NCBI GenBank assembly: GCA_031274075.1
Contig: JAISQQ010000140.1
Span: 1 to 8,208, forward strand
DNA: 8,208 nt
Direction: 5' to 3'
Origin: Accumulibacter sp.
GTDB taxonomy: Bacteria; Pseudomonadota; Gammaproteobacteria; Burkholderiales; Rhodocyclaceae
Shown: positions 1 to 6,572 of the stretch, piece after piece
Numbering within the stretch: position 1 is the first letter of the stretch
How the letters are laid out: the number at the start of each line of letters is the position of its first letter
Notes under the pieces: model-generated
What the model saw: only the letters and a program-made list of their open reading frames with translations
The model's database searches: none
What the model was told of the DNA's origin: nothing
Translations under genes and position numbers: made by a program

Positions 1-3
1 TCG

Positions 4-18
4 CGGCGCAAAGCGCCG
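4..18. other. Short perfect hairpin downstream of citC
   Basis: CGGCGC at 4-9 and GCGCCG at 13-18 form a 6-bp perfect stem with a 3-base loop, 26 bases beyond the citC stop in the direction of citC transcription. The minus strand shows no T-run in the three bases left before the window edge, so a terminator role cannot be confirmed. It could equally be part of another repeat or the edge of a neighbouring gene. Confidence 0.3.
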
Positions 19-26
19 GTAACTGA

Positions 27-57
27 CTGTCCTCCGTCCTCTGTCATCTGTCCTCCG
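27..57. repeat. Short direct repeat overlapping the citC 3' end
   Basis: The 10-mer CTGTCCTCCG occurs at 27-36 and again at 48-57, with related CTGTCATCTGTCC-type sequence between. The citC stop codon (44-46) lies inside it, so the last few residues of CitC (about GSEDR) are encoded by repeat sequence. Similar purine-rich GACAGAGGAC strings occur as dispersed repeats in some betaproteobacteria; that is recollection and not a search result. Confidence 0.5.
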
Positions 58-1054
58 ACCCCCGTAAACGTTCGCGCACCGGCTTGGCGGCGTCGCTTTC
101 GAGATAGGCCAGCGTCGTCGGCGGCACGTAATCGGCCAGCGCGGCGAAATCGCCTTGGGCGATGAGTTCGCGCACCCGCGAGGCGCTGATCGCGCCATCG
201 GCGGTTTGCTTGCGCTCGATGATCTTCAGTTCAATGCCGTGAAGCGGCAGCAGCGCCCGCAGGGTCAGGTTGTAGGCGCCGGTCAGCGGACAGTTCGGCT
301 CGGTGCCGACGAAGCGTTGGGTGATGCCGAAGAACGGCGCGATCTTCGCGGCGAACAGGGTGACGTCGAGTTCCATCTGGATGCGCGCCGCCGGATCGTC
401 CTTCTTCAGGAAATAGGTGGGGAAGGTCGCGCCGCTGACGATGTAGTGCGAGGTGTCGAGCACGATGGCGTTGGGAATGTGGCAGATACCCTGTTCGACG
501 AGCCGGTAGCGCACCTCGAAGGGGAAGGCCGAGCGGTCTTCCCGGACCACGAAAATGTAGAGATTATCCAACTGGCGCGCGGCGTTTTCGATGAGGAACA
601 GATGACCCTGGGTGAACGGGTTGCAGTTGACCACCACCGCGCCGTTCAGTCCGGAGCGGACCAGCCCCCGTTTCGATTCCAGCCAGCGGGAGAGCCCCTT
701 GCCGTACTCCAGCAGCGCCGCCTTTTCCTGGCGGGCCAGCAGGAAAAAATTGAGCGATTCGAAGGAAACGATGTATTCCGGCTTGGTATAGACGAAAAGC
801 GATTCGTATCCGGCCCGCTGGCCGCCGATCACCAGTTCCGTGACCAGTTCGCCGAGCGCCGGACCGCCCTGGTGATCCGGCGCCACGGCCAGCATCTTCA
901 GGACATTGCCGGCGCGCGAACCGGTCGCCACGAGCCGTTCGCCCTCGTACAGGCCGACCATGACGTCGAGCTGGTCCTCGAACGCCAGGCCGCTCGCCTC
1001 GATCAAGGCGCGCGCCCCCTTGCGCTCGGAATTCGAGGCCAGTTCGACGATCAT
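44..1054 (-). CDS. citC: [Citrate (pro-3S)-lyase] ligase
   Basis: A 336-residue enzyme that activates citrate lyase: it uses ATP and acetate to acetylate the thiol of the prosthetic group on the lyase acyl-carrier subunit (CitD), in the cytoplasm. Residues about 1-115 form a GNAT-like domain, with RAGNVLKMLAVAP at 47-59 and LFVYTKPEY at 86-94. Residues about 137-320 form a nucleotidyltransferase domain with the ATP motif NCNPFTQGH (143-151, HxGH-like) and ISASRVR (289-295). EDRSAFPFEVRYRL (172-185) and RFVGTEP (247-253) also match E. coli CitC as I remember it. The ATG at 1054 is chosen because GGAG lies 9 bases upstream and the family N-terminus aligns to within a few residues; an in-frame TAG lies farther upstream with no ATG, GTG or TTG between. 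No citD, citE or citF is visible, so the lyase must be elsewhere. The extreme C-terminus is repeat-derived. Confidence 0.93.
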   Translation of the reverse strand: MIVELASNSERKGARALIEASGLAFEDQLDVMVGLYEGERLVATGSRAGNVLKMLAVAPDHQGGPALGELVTELVIGGQRAGYESLFVYTKPEYIVSFESLNFFLLARQEKAALLEYGKGLSRWLESKRGLVRSGLNGAVVVNCNPFTQGHLFLIENAARQLDNLYIFVVREDRSAFPFEVRYRLVEQGICHIPNAIVLDTSHYIVSGATFPTYFLKKDDPAARIQMELDVTLFAAKIAPFFGITQRFVGTEPNCPLTGAYNLTLRALLPLHGIELKIIERKQTADGAISASRVRELIAQGDFAALADYVPPTTLAYLESDAAKPVRERLRGSEDR

Positions 1055-1081
1055 GGCCTGGCGCTCCAGGCCGCTGGAGCG
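1055..1081 (-). promoter_or_regulatory. Two alternative hairpins over the citC ribosome binding site
   Basis: Two perfect inverted repeats overlap directly upstream of the citC ATG. Hairpin A pairs 1062-1069 with 1074-1081 (8 bp, 4-base loop). Hairpin B pairs 1055-1061 with 1066-1072 (7 bp, 4-base loop). They share 1062-1072, so only one can form at a time. The only Shine-Dalgarno candidate (GGAG on the minus strand, 1067-1064) is fully paired in A and half paired in B. This could hold citC translation low until something opens the leader; that role is inference. Confidence 0.4.
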
Positions 1082-1118
1082 TTTCTTGTTTTTGTGCAGG
1101 TAGCGACTATTTCCCTAC

Positions 1119-1190
1119 CGTCGTTCCTTTGCTCGCCGGAATCCGGGAATTTGACGAACGAACTGGATCCCGGCTTGCGCCGGGACGACG
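1119..1190. repeat. REP-like inverted repeat doublet
   Basis: The outer arms CGTCGTTCC (1119-1127) and GGGACGACG (1182-1190) are inverted with one mismatch. The right half contains a perfect hairpin, CCCGGC (1169-1174) and GCCGGG (1179-1184) around TTGC, within the GGATCCCGGCTTGCGCCGGG type of dispersed repeat common in proteobacteria. The left half, containing CCGGAATCCGGG, looks like a decayed inverted copy. It lies in the divergent intergenic region and breaks no gene. Confidence 0.65.
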
Positions 1191-1379
1191 CGCTTATGCC
1201 CATATCAACGTCCATGCGATGAAATGCCCCGAAAACGCGCCGGCAGCCGGTTTCGGCGGCCAGCGCCCTGTTGCGCGCAAGTTTCTCAAAAAACCTGCCG
1301 CTTTTCCATGTTTCATTCTTCCCTCGGGCGAATGATCGCCGCCGTCGACTTTTCCCGCGCCTGAATGGCATGCTGGCAG
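1191..1379. other. Rest of the divergent intergenic region
   Basis: About 190 bases between the REP-like doublet and the TATAAT box. Short open frames cross it on both strands, but none has a recognisable protein, a good ribosome binding site or a conserved look. I see no tRNA, no clear riboswitch and no convincing regulator site here. Confidence 0.5.
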
Positions 1380-1385
1380 TATAAT
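1380..1385 (+). promoter_or_regulatory. Candidate -10 box of the ABC importer operon
   Basis: A perfect TATAAT lies 71 bases before the ATG of the binding-protein gene, giving a predicted start near 1392 and a leader of about 65 bases. I see no good -35 hexamer 16-18 bases upstream (the region reads GCGCCTG) and no extended TGn element, so the promoter may need an activator. Exact TATAAT is unlikely by chance in DNA this GC-rich, but the assignment remains a prediction. Confidence 0.5.
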
Positions 1386-1399
1386 CGGCGGCACCCGTG

Positions 1400-1415
1400 G
1401 TGTCCGTCCGGACAC
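1400..1415 (+). promoter_or_regulatory. 16-bp near-perfect palindrome, candidate operator
   Basis: GTGTCCG-TC-CGGACAC is a 7-bp perfect inverted repeat with a 2-base spacer, beginning about 8 bases after the predicted transcription start. CCGGAC recurs at 1432-1437, 24 bases after its copy at 1408-1413. Position and symmetry suit a repressor operator or a leader hairpin. No regulator gene is in the window, so the binder is unknown. Confidence 0.45.
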
Positions 1416-1456
1416 GGCAATGTTCGGCTTTCCGGACTTTTTTGGAGGGATTATCC

Positions 1457-2455
1457 ATGCGTTCCGTAAAACTGTTGTCGCTCTGTTTCGCCGTCCTGCT
1501 CGTTGGCGGCCTGTCGTTCGGCGCCTGCGCCGAGGAAAAACTGTACGTTTACACGTCGATGAAGGAGTCGATGCTCGGCGGCCTGAAAACCGCTTTCCTG
1601 AAAAAGCATCCGGACGTCAAGATCGACTTCCAGTCGGCGGGCGCCGGCAAGTTGATGGCCAAGATCGCCGCCGAGCGCGAATCCGGCAAGATTCTCGCCG
1701 ACGTGCTGTGGACCAGCGAGGTGCCGGATTTCTACCAGCTCAAGGAGCACGGCCTGCTGCTGCCGTACATCCCGGCCGAGTCGAAGGCGCTGCTCAATCC
1801 GCTGCCGGACTACGACGGTTCGTTTACCGCCGCGCGCCTGGGCACCCTGGGCATCGCCTACAACACGCGCCTCATCAAGGAAGCCCCGAAAACCTGGGAC
1901 GATCTCAAGAAGCCGGCGTTCAAGGGCGCTTTCGGCATCGCCAACCCGGCGCTCTCCGGCACCGCCTACATGAGCGTGGCGGTGATTTCCAGGACCTTCG
2001 GCTGGGGATTCTTCGAAGCGCTGCGGGCCAACGGCGCCAAGATGGGCAAGGGTTCGGGCCAGGTCGTCGACGACACCGCGTCCGGCGACCTGGTGGCCAG
2101 CCTGGCGGTCGACTACATCACGCTCGACAAGATCGACAAGGGCGCTACCCTGCAGCTCGTCTATCCGCCCGAAATGCTGGTCGTCCCGAGTCCGGCGGCG
2201 ATCTTCAAGAACAGCCCGAACATCGAGGCGGCGAAGAAGTTCATCGACTTCCTGCTGTCGCGGGAGGGCCAGTCGATCATCGTCGAGGACGGCACCCTGC
2301 CGGTGCGCGCCGACGTGAAGATCCCGGACCGCTTCAAGCAGTTGCCGGCGGTGGAAGACGCGATGAAGCGCGCGATGAAGATCGACTACCAGGCGGTGAT
2401 GTCCGAGAAGGAGGCGACGATCAAGAAATTCACCGAAATCATGCAGAAGAAATAA
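1457..2455 (+). CDS. Periplasmic ABC substrate-binding protein, AfuA/FbpA-like
   Basis: A 332-residue solute-binding protein that should capture the ligand in the periplasm and deliver it to the permease encoded downstream. Residues 1-25 form a signal peptide (MRSVK, hydrophobic core, then A-C-A before EE). Cys24 preceded by FGA is an imperfect lipobox, so a lipoprotein is a less likely alternative. The mature part begins KLYVYTS (28-34) and carries ADVLWTSE (81-88), TWDDLKKPAFKG (147-158), NPALSGTAY (163-171) and the C-terminal AAKKFIDFLLSREGQ (258-272), typical of the family that binds Fe(III), hexose phosphates or 2-aminoethylphosphonate. The His and the tandem Tyr pair of ferric FbpA proteins are absent: the equivalent stretch reads VDYITLDK (218-225). 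An Fe(III) label is therefore unsafe. The ATG at 1457 is preferred over an upstream in-frame GTG at 1397 because it follows GGAGGG by 7 bases and starts the signal peptide exactly. Confidence 0.9.
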   Translation: MRSVKLLSLCFAVLLVGGLSFGACAEEKLYVYTSMKESMLGGLKTAFLKKHPDVKIDFQSAGAGKLMAKIAAERESGKILADVLWTSEVPDFYQLKEHGLLLPYIPAESKALLNPLPDYDGSFTAARLGTLGIAYNTRLIKEAPKTWDDLKKPAFKGAFGIANPALSGTAYMSVAVISRTFGWGFFEALRANGAKMGKGSGQVVDDTASGDLVASLAVDYITLDKIDKGATLQLVYPPEMLVVPSPAAIFKNSPNIEAAKKFIDFLLSREGQSIIVEDGTLPVRADVKIPDRFKQLPAVEDAMKRAMKIDYQAVMSEKEATIKKFTEIMQKK

Positions 2456-2465
2456 GCGCCAGGCC

Positions 2466-3557
2466 ATGGCCAGCATCGAAATCAGGAAGGTCAGCAAGCG
2501 GTACGGTGGCCGGAGCATTTTGTCCGGCCTGTCGCTGGCGCTGGAGGATGGCGAGTGCTTCACCCTGCTCGGCCCGTCCGGATGCGGCAAGACCGTGCTG
2601 CTGCGGCTGATCGCGGGCTTCGAGGCGCCGGACGCCGGCAGCATCCTGATCGGCGACGAGGCGGTCGCCGACGCCGCCTCGGGACGGATGGCGCCGCCGG
2701 ACAAGCGCGGCCTCGGCATGGTCTTCCAGGACTACGCGGTATGGCCGCACATGACGGTCTTCGCCAACGTCGCCTACCCGCTCAGGCTGGCGGGCGTGGA
2801 GGCCGGCGAACTGCGCAGCCGGACGATGCGCTGCGTCGAGATGGTCGGCCTCGCCGGCCTCGACCGCCGCCTGCCGTCGCAGCTCTCGGGCGGGCAGCAG
2901 CAGCGCGTGGCGCTGGCCCGCGCGCTGGTGTCCGAACCGCGCATCCTGCTGCTCGACGAGCCGCTGAACAATCTCGACGCCAACCTGCGCGAGGAAATGC
3001 GCTTCGAGATCAAGGCCTTGCAGCAAAAGACCGGCGTCACCATCCTGTATGTGACGCACGACCAGGAAATCGCCCTGGGCATCGCCGACCGCCTCGCGGT
3101 CATGGACGAGCACGGCGAGCTGCGCCAGATCGGCGCTCCGGAAGAGGTGTATGAGCATCCGGCGGACGATTTCGTCTTCCGCTTTCTCGGCATCGCCAAC
3201 TTCCTGCCTTTCCGGCGCGAAGGCGGCGTCCTGTACGCCGGCGATTCGCGGGAAGCCTGGCGCGGGCCGCCACCCGGCCGGGACGGGGAATCGCTGACCG
3301 CCGGTTTCCGGCCGAGCGACGTGATGCTGTCGCGCGACGGCGGCGACGGCCTGCCGGGAATCGTCCGCCGCGCCAGTTTCCTCGGCGCGCAGTTCGACTA
3401 CCTGATCGAGATCGCCGGTGTGCTGGTGCGCGCGGCGCTGCCCAGCCACGAATGCGTCGCCCGCGGCCTGCTGTTCGCCGAGGGGGACGCCTGCCGCGTG
3501 GAGCTGGCCAGCGTGCAATGGTTCGCGGGCCATATCGCCGCCGCCAAAAACATGTGA
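2466..3557 (+). CDS. ABC importer ATPase 1 (canonical motifs)
   Basis: A 363-residue cytoplasmic ATPase that powers uptake through the fused permease encoded next. Motifs in order: Walker A GPSGCGKT (36-43), Q-loop Gln88 in MVFQDYAVWPH, signature LSGGQQQR (140-147), Walker B ILLLDEP (160-166) with Glu165, D-loop NNLD (168-171) and switch His198 in VTHDQ. Residues about 245-363 form a TOBE-like domain (RPSDVMLSR), as in the PotA/FbpC/PhnT group. Length is normal. It starts 10 bases after the binding-protein stop; only a weak AGG precedes the ATG, so translation is probably coupled. All catalytic residues are intact. It resembles ATPase 2 at the end of the operon closely, for example in EEMRFEIK and ILYVTHDQ, so the two are paralogues. 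Confidence 0.93.
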   Translation: MASIEIRKVSKRYGGRSILSGLSLALEDGECFTLLGPSGCGKTVLLRLIAGFEAPDAGSILIGDEAVADAASGRMAPPDKRGLGMVFQDYAVWPHMTVFANVAYPLRLAGVEAGELRSRTMRCVEMVGLAGLDRRLPSQLSGGQQQRVALARALVSEPRILLLDEPLNNLDANLREEMRFEIKALQQKTGVTILYVTHDQEIALGIADRLAVMDEHGELRQIGAPEEVYEHPADDFVFRFLGIANFLPFRREGGVLYAGDSREAWRGPPPGRDGESLTAGFRPSDVMLSRDGGDGLPGIVRRASFLGAQFDYLIEIAGVLVRAALPSHECVARGLLFAEGDACRVELASVQWFAGHIAAAKNM

Positions 3558-3568
3558 CAGGGGGCTTG

Positions 3569-5269
3569 ATGAATACACGAGCCAAACCGGTATCGCGCGG
3601 ATTCGGCACGCCCGAGCTGATTTTCCTGCTCTCGGTCGGCGTGCTGGTCGTCGTCGTCGCGTTTCCGATGCTGCTGATCTTCTTCAACGCCTTCTGGGTC
3701 GACAGCCATTTCAACGTCGCCGACGTGCTCAGGGTATTGCAGCGCGAGGAAACCTACCAGGCGCTGCTCAATTCGCTGATCCTCTCCGGCGGCGTGACCG
3801 TCACCGGAACCATCGTCGGCACCTTTTTCGCCTGGCTGGTCACGCGCACCGACCTGCCGTTCAAGGCCACCATGAAACTGCTGTTCCTGGTGCCGTTCAT
3901 GCTGCCGGCGTTCATCGGCGCGCTCGCCTGGAAGATGCTGCTGTCGCCGCGCGCCGGCTACATCAACCGCCTGTTCATCGACGTGCTCGGCTTCGACGGC
4001 CCGCTCTTCGATATCTACAGTTATGCCGGAATCATCCTGGTCGAAACGATGTACCTGTTTCCCTTCGTGTTCATCCAGGTGAGCGGCGCGCTCGAACGGA
4101 TGGACCCGACGCTGGAGGAATCGGCGCGCATTTCCGGCGCGGATCTGTTCACCATCACGCGCAAGATCACCATCCCGCTGGTGCTGCCGTCGATCGTCTC
4201 CGGCGCGCTCCTGATCATGCTCTATTCGATGGCGCATTTCGGCACGGTCGCCGTGCTCGGCGTCGAGATCGGCGTCTACAACATCCCGGTGCTGATCTAC
4301 GAGAAGATCCACCAGAGCGCGGGCAGCTTCGATTCGATCCGCACCGCCACCGTGCTGGCCACCGTGCTGGTGATCACCGCCGCGCTGATCCTCTGGGCGC
4401 AGAACCGGGTGCTGGCCAAGGGCAAATACCAGATCATCGCCGGCAAGAGCTTCCGCCCGACCGAGCTCAAGCTGCGCGGGCTGCGCGTTCCGCTGCTGAT
4501 CCTGTGCGTCGCCTACATCGCGCTGACCATCGTCCTGCCCACCGCCACCATCTTCCTGGTCGGCGGACTGAAGACCTACGGCCTGCCGTTCGACCTGGAA
4601 AACATGACCTGGGCCAACTACAACCACATCCTGTTCGAGTGGGATCTCACCCGCGATTCGATCTGGAACAGCATCACCCTGGGCCTCGCCGCGGCGCTGA
4701 TCACCATGTTCGCCGGGGTGATCATCTCCTACGTCATCGTCAAGATGAAGGTGCGCGGCAAGGGCTTCCTCGAATTCCTGGGCATGCTGCCGTTCTCGGT
4801 GCCCGGCTCGGTGATCGCGCTGGGGGTGATCCTGGCTTGGAGCGGCAAGTTCGGGATCAACCTCTACAACACCGTGTGGATCATCCTGGTGGCCTACATC
4901 GCCCGCTACATGGCCTTCTCGCTCAAGGCCAACTCGGCGGCGCTGGAGCAGGTGCACGATTCGCTGGTCGAGGCGGCGCGCGCCGCCGGCGCGAGCATGG
5001 CCCAGGCTCTGCGCGACGTGGTCGTGCCGCTGGTGCGTCCGGGCATGATCGCCGCCTTTTTCCTGATCTTCCTGCCGGCGCTGCGCGAGCTCACCGTCTC
5101 GGTGCTGCTCTACGGCCCGACCACGCGCACCATCGGCGTAGCCATCTACACGCTCAACGAGGACGGCGAAACGGTCTACTCCGCCGCTCTCGCCGGCATC
5201 GCCCTGGTCATCATCGTGGTCGGCGAAATCCTGATCAAACGCCTGGTCACCGGCAAGAGCGGCGCATAG
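3569..5269 (+). CDS. Fused two-domain ABC importer permease
   Basis: A 566-residue inner-membrane permease made of two BPD_transp_1 units in one chain, the arrangement seen in FbpB-type Fe(III) and some 2-aminoethylphosphonate importers. Hydrophobic segments suggest 12 helices: about 17-42, 66-90, 103-125, 151-172, 206-230, 261-277, then 307-332, 366-392, 402-424, 433-452, 492-512 and 538-556. Each half has an ATPase-docking EAA loop: EESARISGADLFTITRKITI (183-202) and VEAARAAGASMAQALRDVVV (467-486). One chain supplies both halves of the channel, so no partner permease is needed. The start at 3569 follows a GGGG ribosome binding site and gives a short cytoplasmic N-terminus; the longer frame from 3452 overlaps ATPase 1 and adds an arginine-rich tail without family character. 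It begins 11 bases after ATPase 1 and ends 9 bases before ATPase 2. Confidence 0.93.
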   Translation: MNTRAKPVSRGFGTPELIFLLSVGVLVVVVAFPMLLIFFNAFWVDSHFNVADVLRVLQREETYQALLNSLILSGGVTVTGTIVGTFFAWLVTRTDLPFKATMKLLFLVPFMLPAFIGALAWKMLLSPRAGYINRLFIDVLGFDGPLFDIYSYAGIILVETMYLFPFVFIQVSGALERMDPTLEESARISGADLFTITRKITIPLVLPSIVSGALLIMLYSMAHFGTVAVLGVEIGVYNIPVLIYEKIHQSAGSFDSIRTATVLATVLVITAALILWAQNRVLAKGKYQIIAGKSFRPTELKLRGLRVPLLILCVAYIALTIVLPTATIFLVGGLKTYGLPFDLENMTWANYNHILFEWDLTRDSIWNSITLGLAAALITMFAGVIISYVIVKMKVRGKGFLEFLGMLPFSVPGSVIALGVILAWSGKFGINLYNTVWIILVAYIARYMAFSLKANSAALEQVHDSLVEAARAAGASMAQALRDVVVPLVRPGMIAAFFLIFLPALRELTVSVLLYGPTTRTIGVAIYTLNEDGETVYSAALAGIALVIIVVGEILIKRLVTGKSGA

Positions 5270-5278
5270 GGAGCGAGC

Positions 5279-6355
5279 ATGGCATATATCGAACTGAACC
5301 AGGTCAGCAAGCGCTTCGGCAGCGTCACCGCGGTCGACCGCATGAACCTCGAGATCGCCCAGGGCGAATGCCTGGCGATGCTCGGCCCGTCCGGCTGCGG
5401 CAAGACGACTACGCTGCGCATGGTGGCCGGCTTCGAGGATCTCGACGACGGCGAGATTCGCGTCGGCGAACGCATCATCTCATCGAAGGCCCGGAAATAC
5501 TACCTGCCGCCCGAACAGCGTAATTTCGGCATGGTGTTCCAGGCTTTCGCGGTGTGGCCGCACCTCACGATCTACGAGAACGTCGCGTTTCCACTGCGCA
5601 TCCGCAAGCTGCCCAGGGAGGAAATCCACGTCCGTACCGAGGAAGCCTTGAAAAACACCAATCTCCTCGCGGTGGCGCAAGGCAGCCCGGACGACCTCTC
5701 CGGCGGCGGCAAACAGCGCGTGGCGCTGGCCCGGGCGCTCGCCATCCGTCCCGACGTGATGCTGCTCGACGAGCCGCTGTCCAGCCTCGACCCGCATTTC
5801 CGCGAGGAGATGCGCTTTGAAATCAAGGACTTGCAGAGGCGTTTCGGCTTCTCGATCCTGTACGTGACGCACGACCAGTCGGAGGCCATGGCGCTGTCCG
5901 ACCGCATCCTGGTCATGCGCGCCGGCGTCGTGCAGCAGATCGGCACGCCGCTGGAGGTCTACAGCGATCCGGCCAACCGCTTCGTCTTCGAATTCATCGG
6001 CCTGTCGTGCTTCATCGAGGCTGGACTCTCGCCCGCGGGCTTCGATCTCGGCGGCGAGCGCCACGCGTGGCCGGAAGGCATGAATCCGCCGGATGAAATC
6101 ATCGCCGCCGGCAGAGGGCTGCTGGCCGCGCGGCCGACGGAAATCGACTTCGTCAGCGAGGGCGGCGTCCGCGGCGAGGTGCTGCGCAAGGTTTACCTCG
6201 GCGAGACGATCGACTACCGCGTGCGCGTGGCCGGCGCGGAAGTACGCATCCAGAAGACGCGGCGCACGGCGGGCCCCTCGGCGGGCGAGCGCTGCGGCCT
6301 GAGCTTCACCCGTCCGCACTGGTATCCCGTCGACGACGGCGGCGTCGTGCCATGA
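5279..6355 (+). CDS. ABC importer ATPase 2 with altered signature motif
   Basis: A 358-residue ABC ATPase, the second of this operon. Walker A GPSGCGKT (36-43), Q-loop Gln88 (MVFQAFAVWPH), Walker B VMLLDEP (160-166) with Glu165, D-loop SSLD (168-171) and His198 (YVTHDQ) are all present. The signature reads LSGGGKQR (140-147) where ATPase 1 has LSGGQQQR, so the usual Gln is Gly. A TOBE-like region follows (about 245-358, with ARPTEIDFV). GGGAG lies about 6 bases before the ATG, 9 bases after the permease stop. A fused permease needs only two ATPase subunits, which may be one of each kind (a heterodimer) or homodimers used under different conditions; the sequence cannot decide. Its TGA overlaps an ATG (ATGA) that opens a 29-codon frame. 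Confidence 0.93.
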   Translation: MAYIELNQVSKRFGSVTAVDRMNLEIAQGECLAMLGPSGCGKTTTLRMVAGFEDLDDGEIRVGERIISSKARKYYLPPEQRNFGMVFQAFAVWPHLTIYENVAFPLRIRKLPREEIHVRTEEALKNTNLLAVAQGSPDDLSGGGKQRVALARALAIRPDVMLLDEPLSSLDPHFREEMRFEIKDLQRRFGFSILYVTHDQSEAMALSDRILVMRAGVVQQIGTPLEVYSDPANRFVFEFIGLSCFIEAGLSPAGFDLGGERHAWPEGMNPPDEIIAAGRGLLAARPTEIDFVSEGGVRGEVLRKVYLGETIDYRVRVAGAEVRIQKTRRTAGPSAGERCGLSFTRPHWYPVDDGGVVP

Positions 6356-6441
6356 GCCGGGTTGAAAATCCGGCGAAAAAGCCGGGGGCGCGGGTTTTCG
6401 GCCCGTCGGGGCGTTGGCGCAAAATCGTCGCAAAACTGTAG
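6352..6441 (+). CDS. Possible 29-residue ORF, translationally coupled or truncated
   Basis: An ATG at 6352 overlaps the ATPase 2 stop in the ATGA pattern typical of coupled genes, and a frame of 29 codons runs to TAG at 6439-6441. The product, starting MSRVENPAKKPGARVF, is basic, and I recognise no family. The stop codon is supplied by the first bases of the 135-bp inverted repeat, so this may be the stump of a fifth operon gene interrupted by that repeat. It has no strong ribosome binding site of its own, and an ATGA can arise by chance; treat it as tentative. Confidence 0.25.
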   Translation: MSRVENPAKKPGARVFGPSGRWRKIVAKL

Positions 6442-6572
6442 GGCGGGAAAGCGCAGCGCCTCCCGCCGGTCGTTCTCTCCGGCGGCGCAGCCGCTACTCA
6501 TCGTATTCGACGCGTGCGGCGCGTTGCGCCGTGAAGAGTACCGGCGGGAGGCGCCGCGCTTTCCCGCCCTAC
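6438..6572. repeat. 135-bp inverted repeat (REPIN/MITE-like)
   Basis: The 33-base arms at 6438-6470 and 6540-6572 are inverted copies with one mismatch, around a 69-base centre. The ends are GTAGGGCGGGAAAGCGC and its complement. Each arm is itself a hairpin (GGCGGGA 6442-6448 with TCCCGCC 6461-6467; GGCGGGA 6543-6549 with TCCCGCC 6562-6568), so this is two REP units head to head. I see no coding capacity and no obvious target-site duplication. Lying right after the ABC operon, its transcript would fold strongly and could protect or define the mRNA 3' end. Confidence 0.85.

Noticed and set aside
1051..1458. A 135-residue minus-strand frame and a 68-residue plus-strand frame (1129-1335) in the intergenic region
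   Set aside because: Both cross the REP-like repeat, lack a good ribosome binding site and encode low-complexity basic sequence without a recognisable family.
1457..2455. Firm naming as ferric-binding protein FbpA
   Set aside because: The His and tandem Tyr ligands expected of FbpA are not present at the matching places, so only the family level is supported.
3398..4957. A 519-residue open frame on the minus strand
   Set aside because: It lies antisense to the permease and ATPase 1, has repetitive His/Asp/Gln/Arg-rich composition and no family features. It is a by-product of high GC and few stops.
3418..5523. A 701-residue plus-strand open frame
   Set aside because: It is a +1 frame shadow of the permease, Arg/His/Ala-rich with no recognisable domains or membrane segments.
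6356..6374. GCCGG/CCGGC hairpin just after ATPase 2 as a terminator
   Set aside because: The stem is only 5 bp with a 9-base loop and is followed by GAAAAAG instead of a T-run.
6438..6572. CRISPR array or complete insertion sequence
   Set aside because: There are only two inverted arms with no spacer periodicity, and the 69-base centre cannot encode a transposase.
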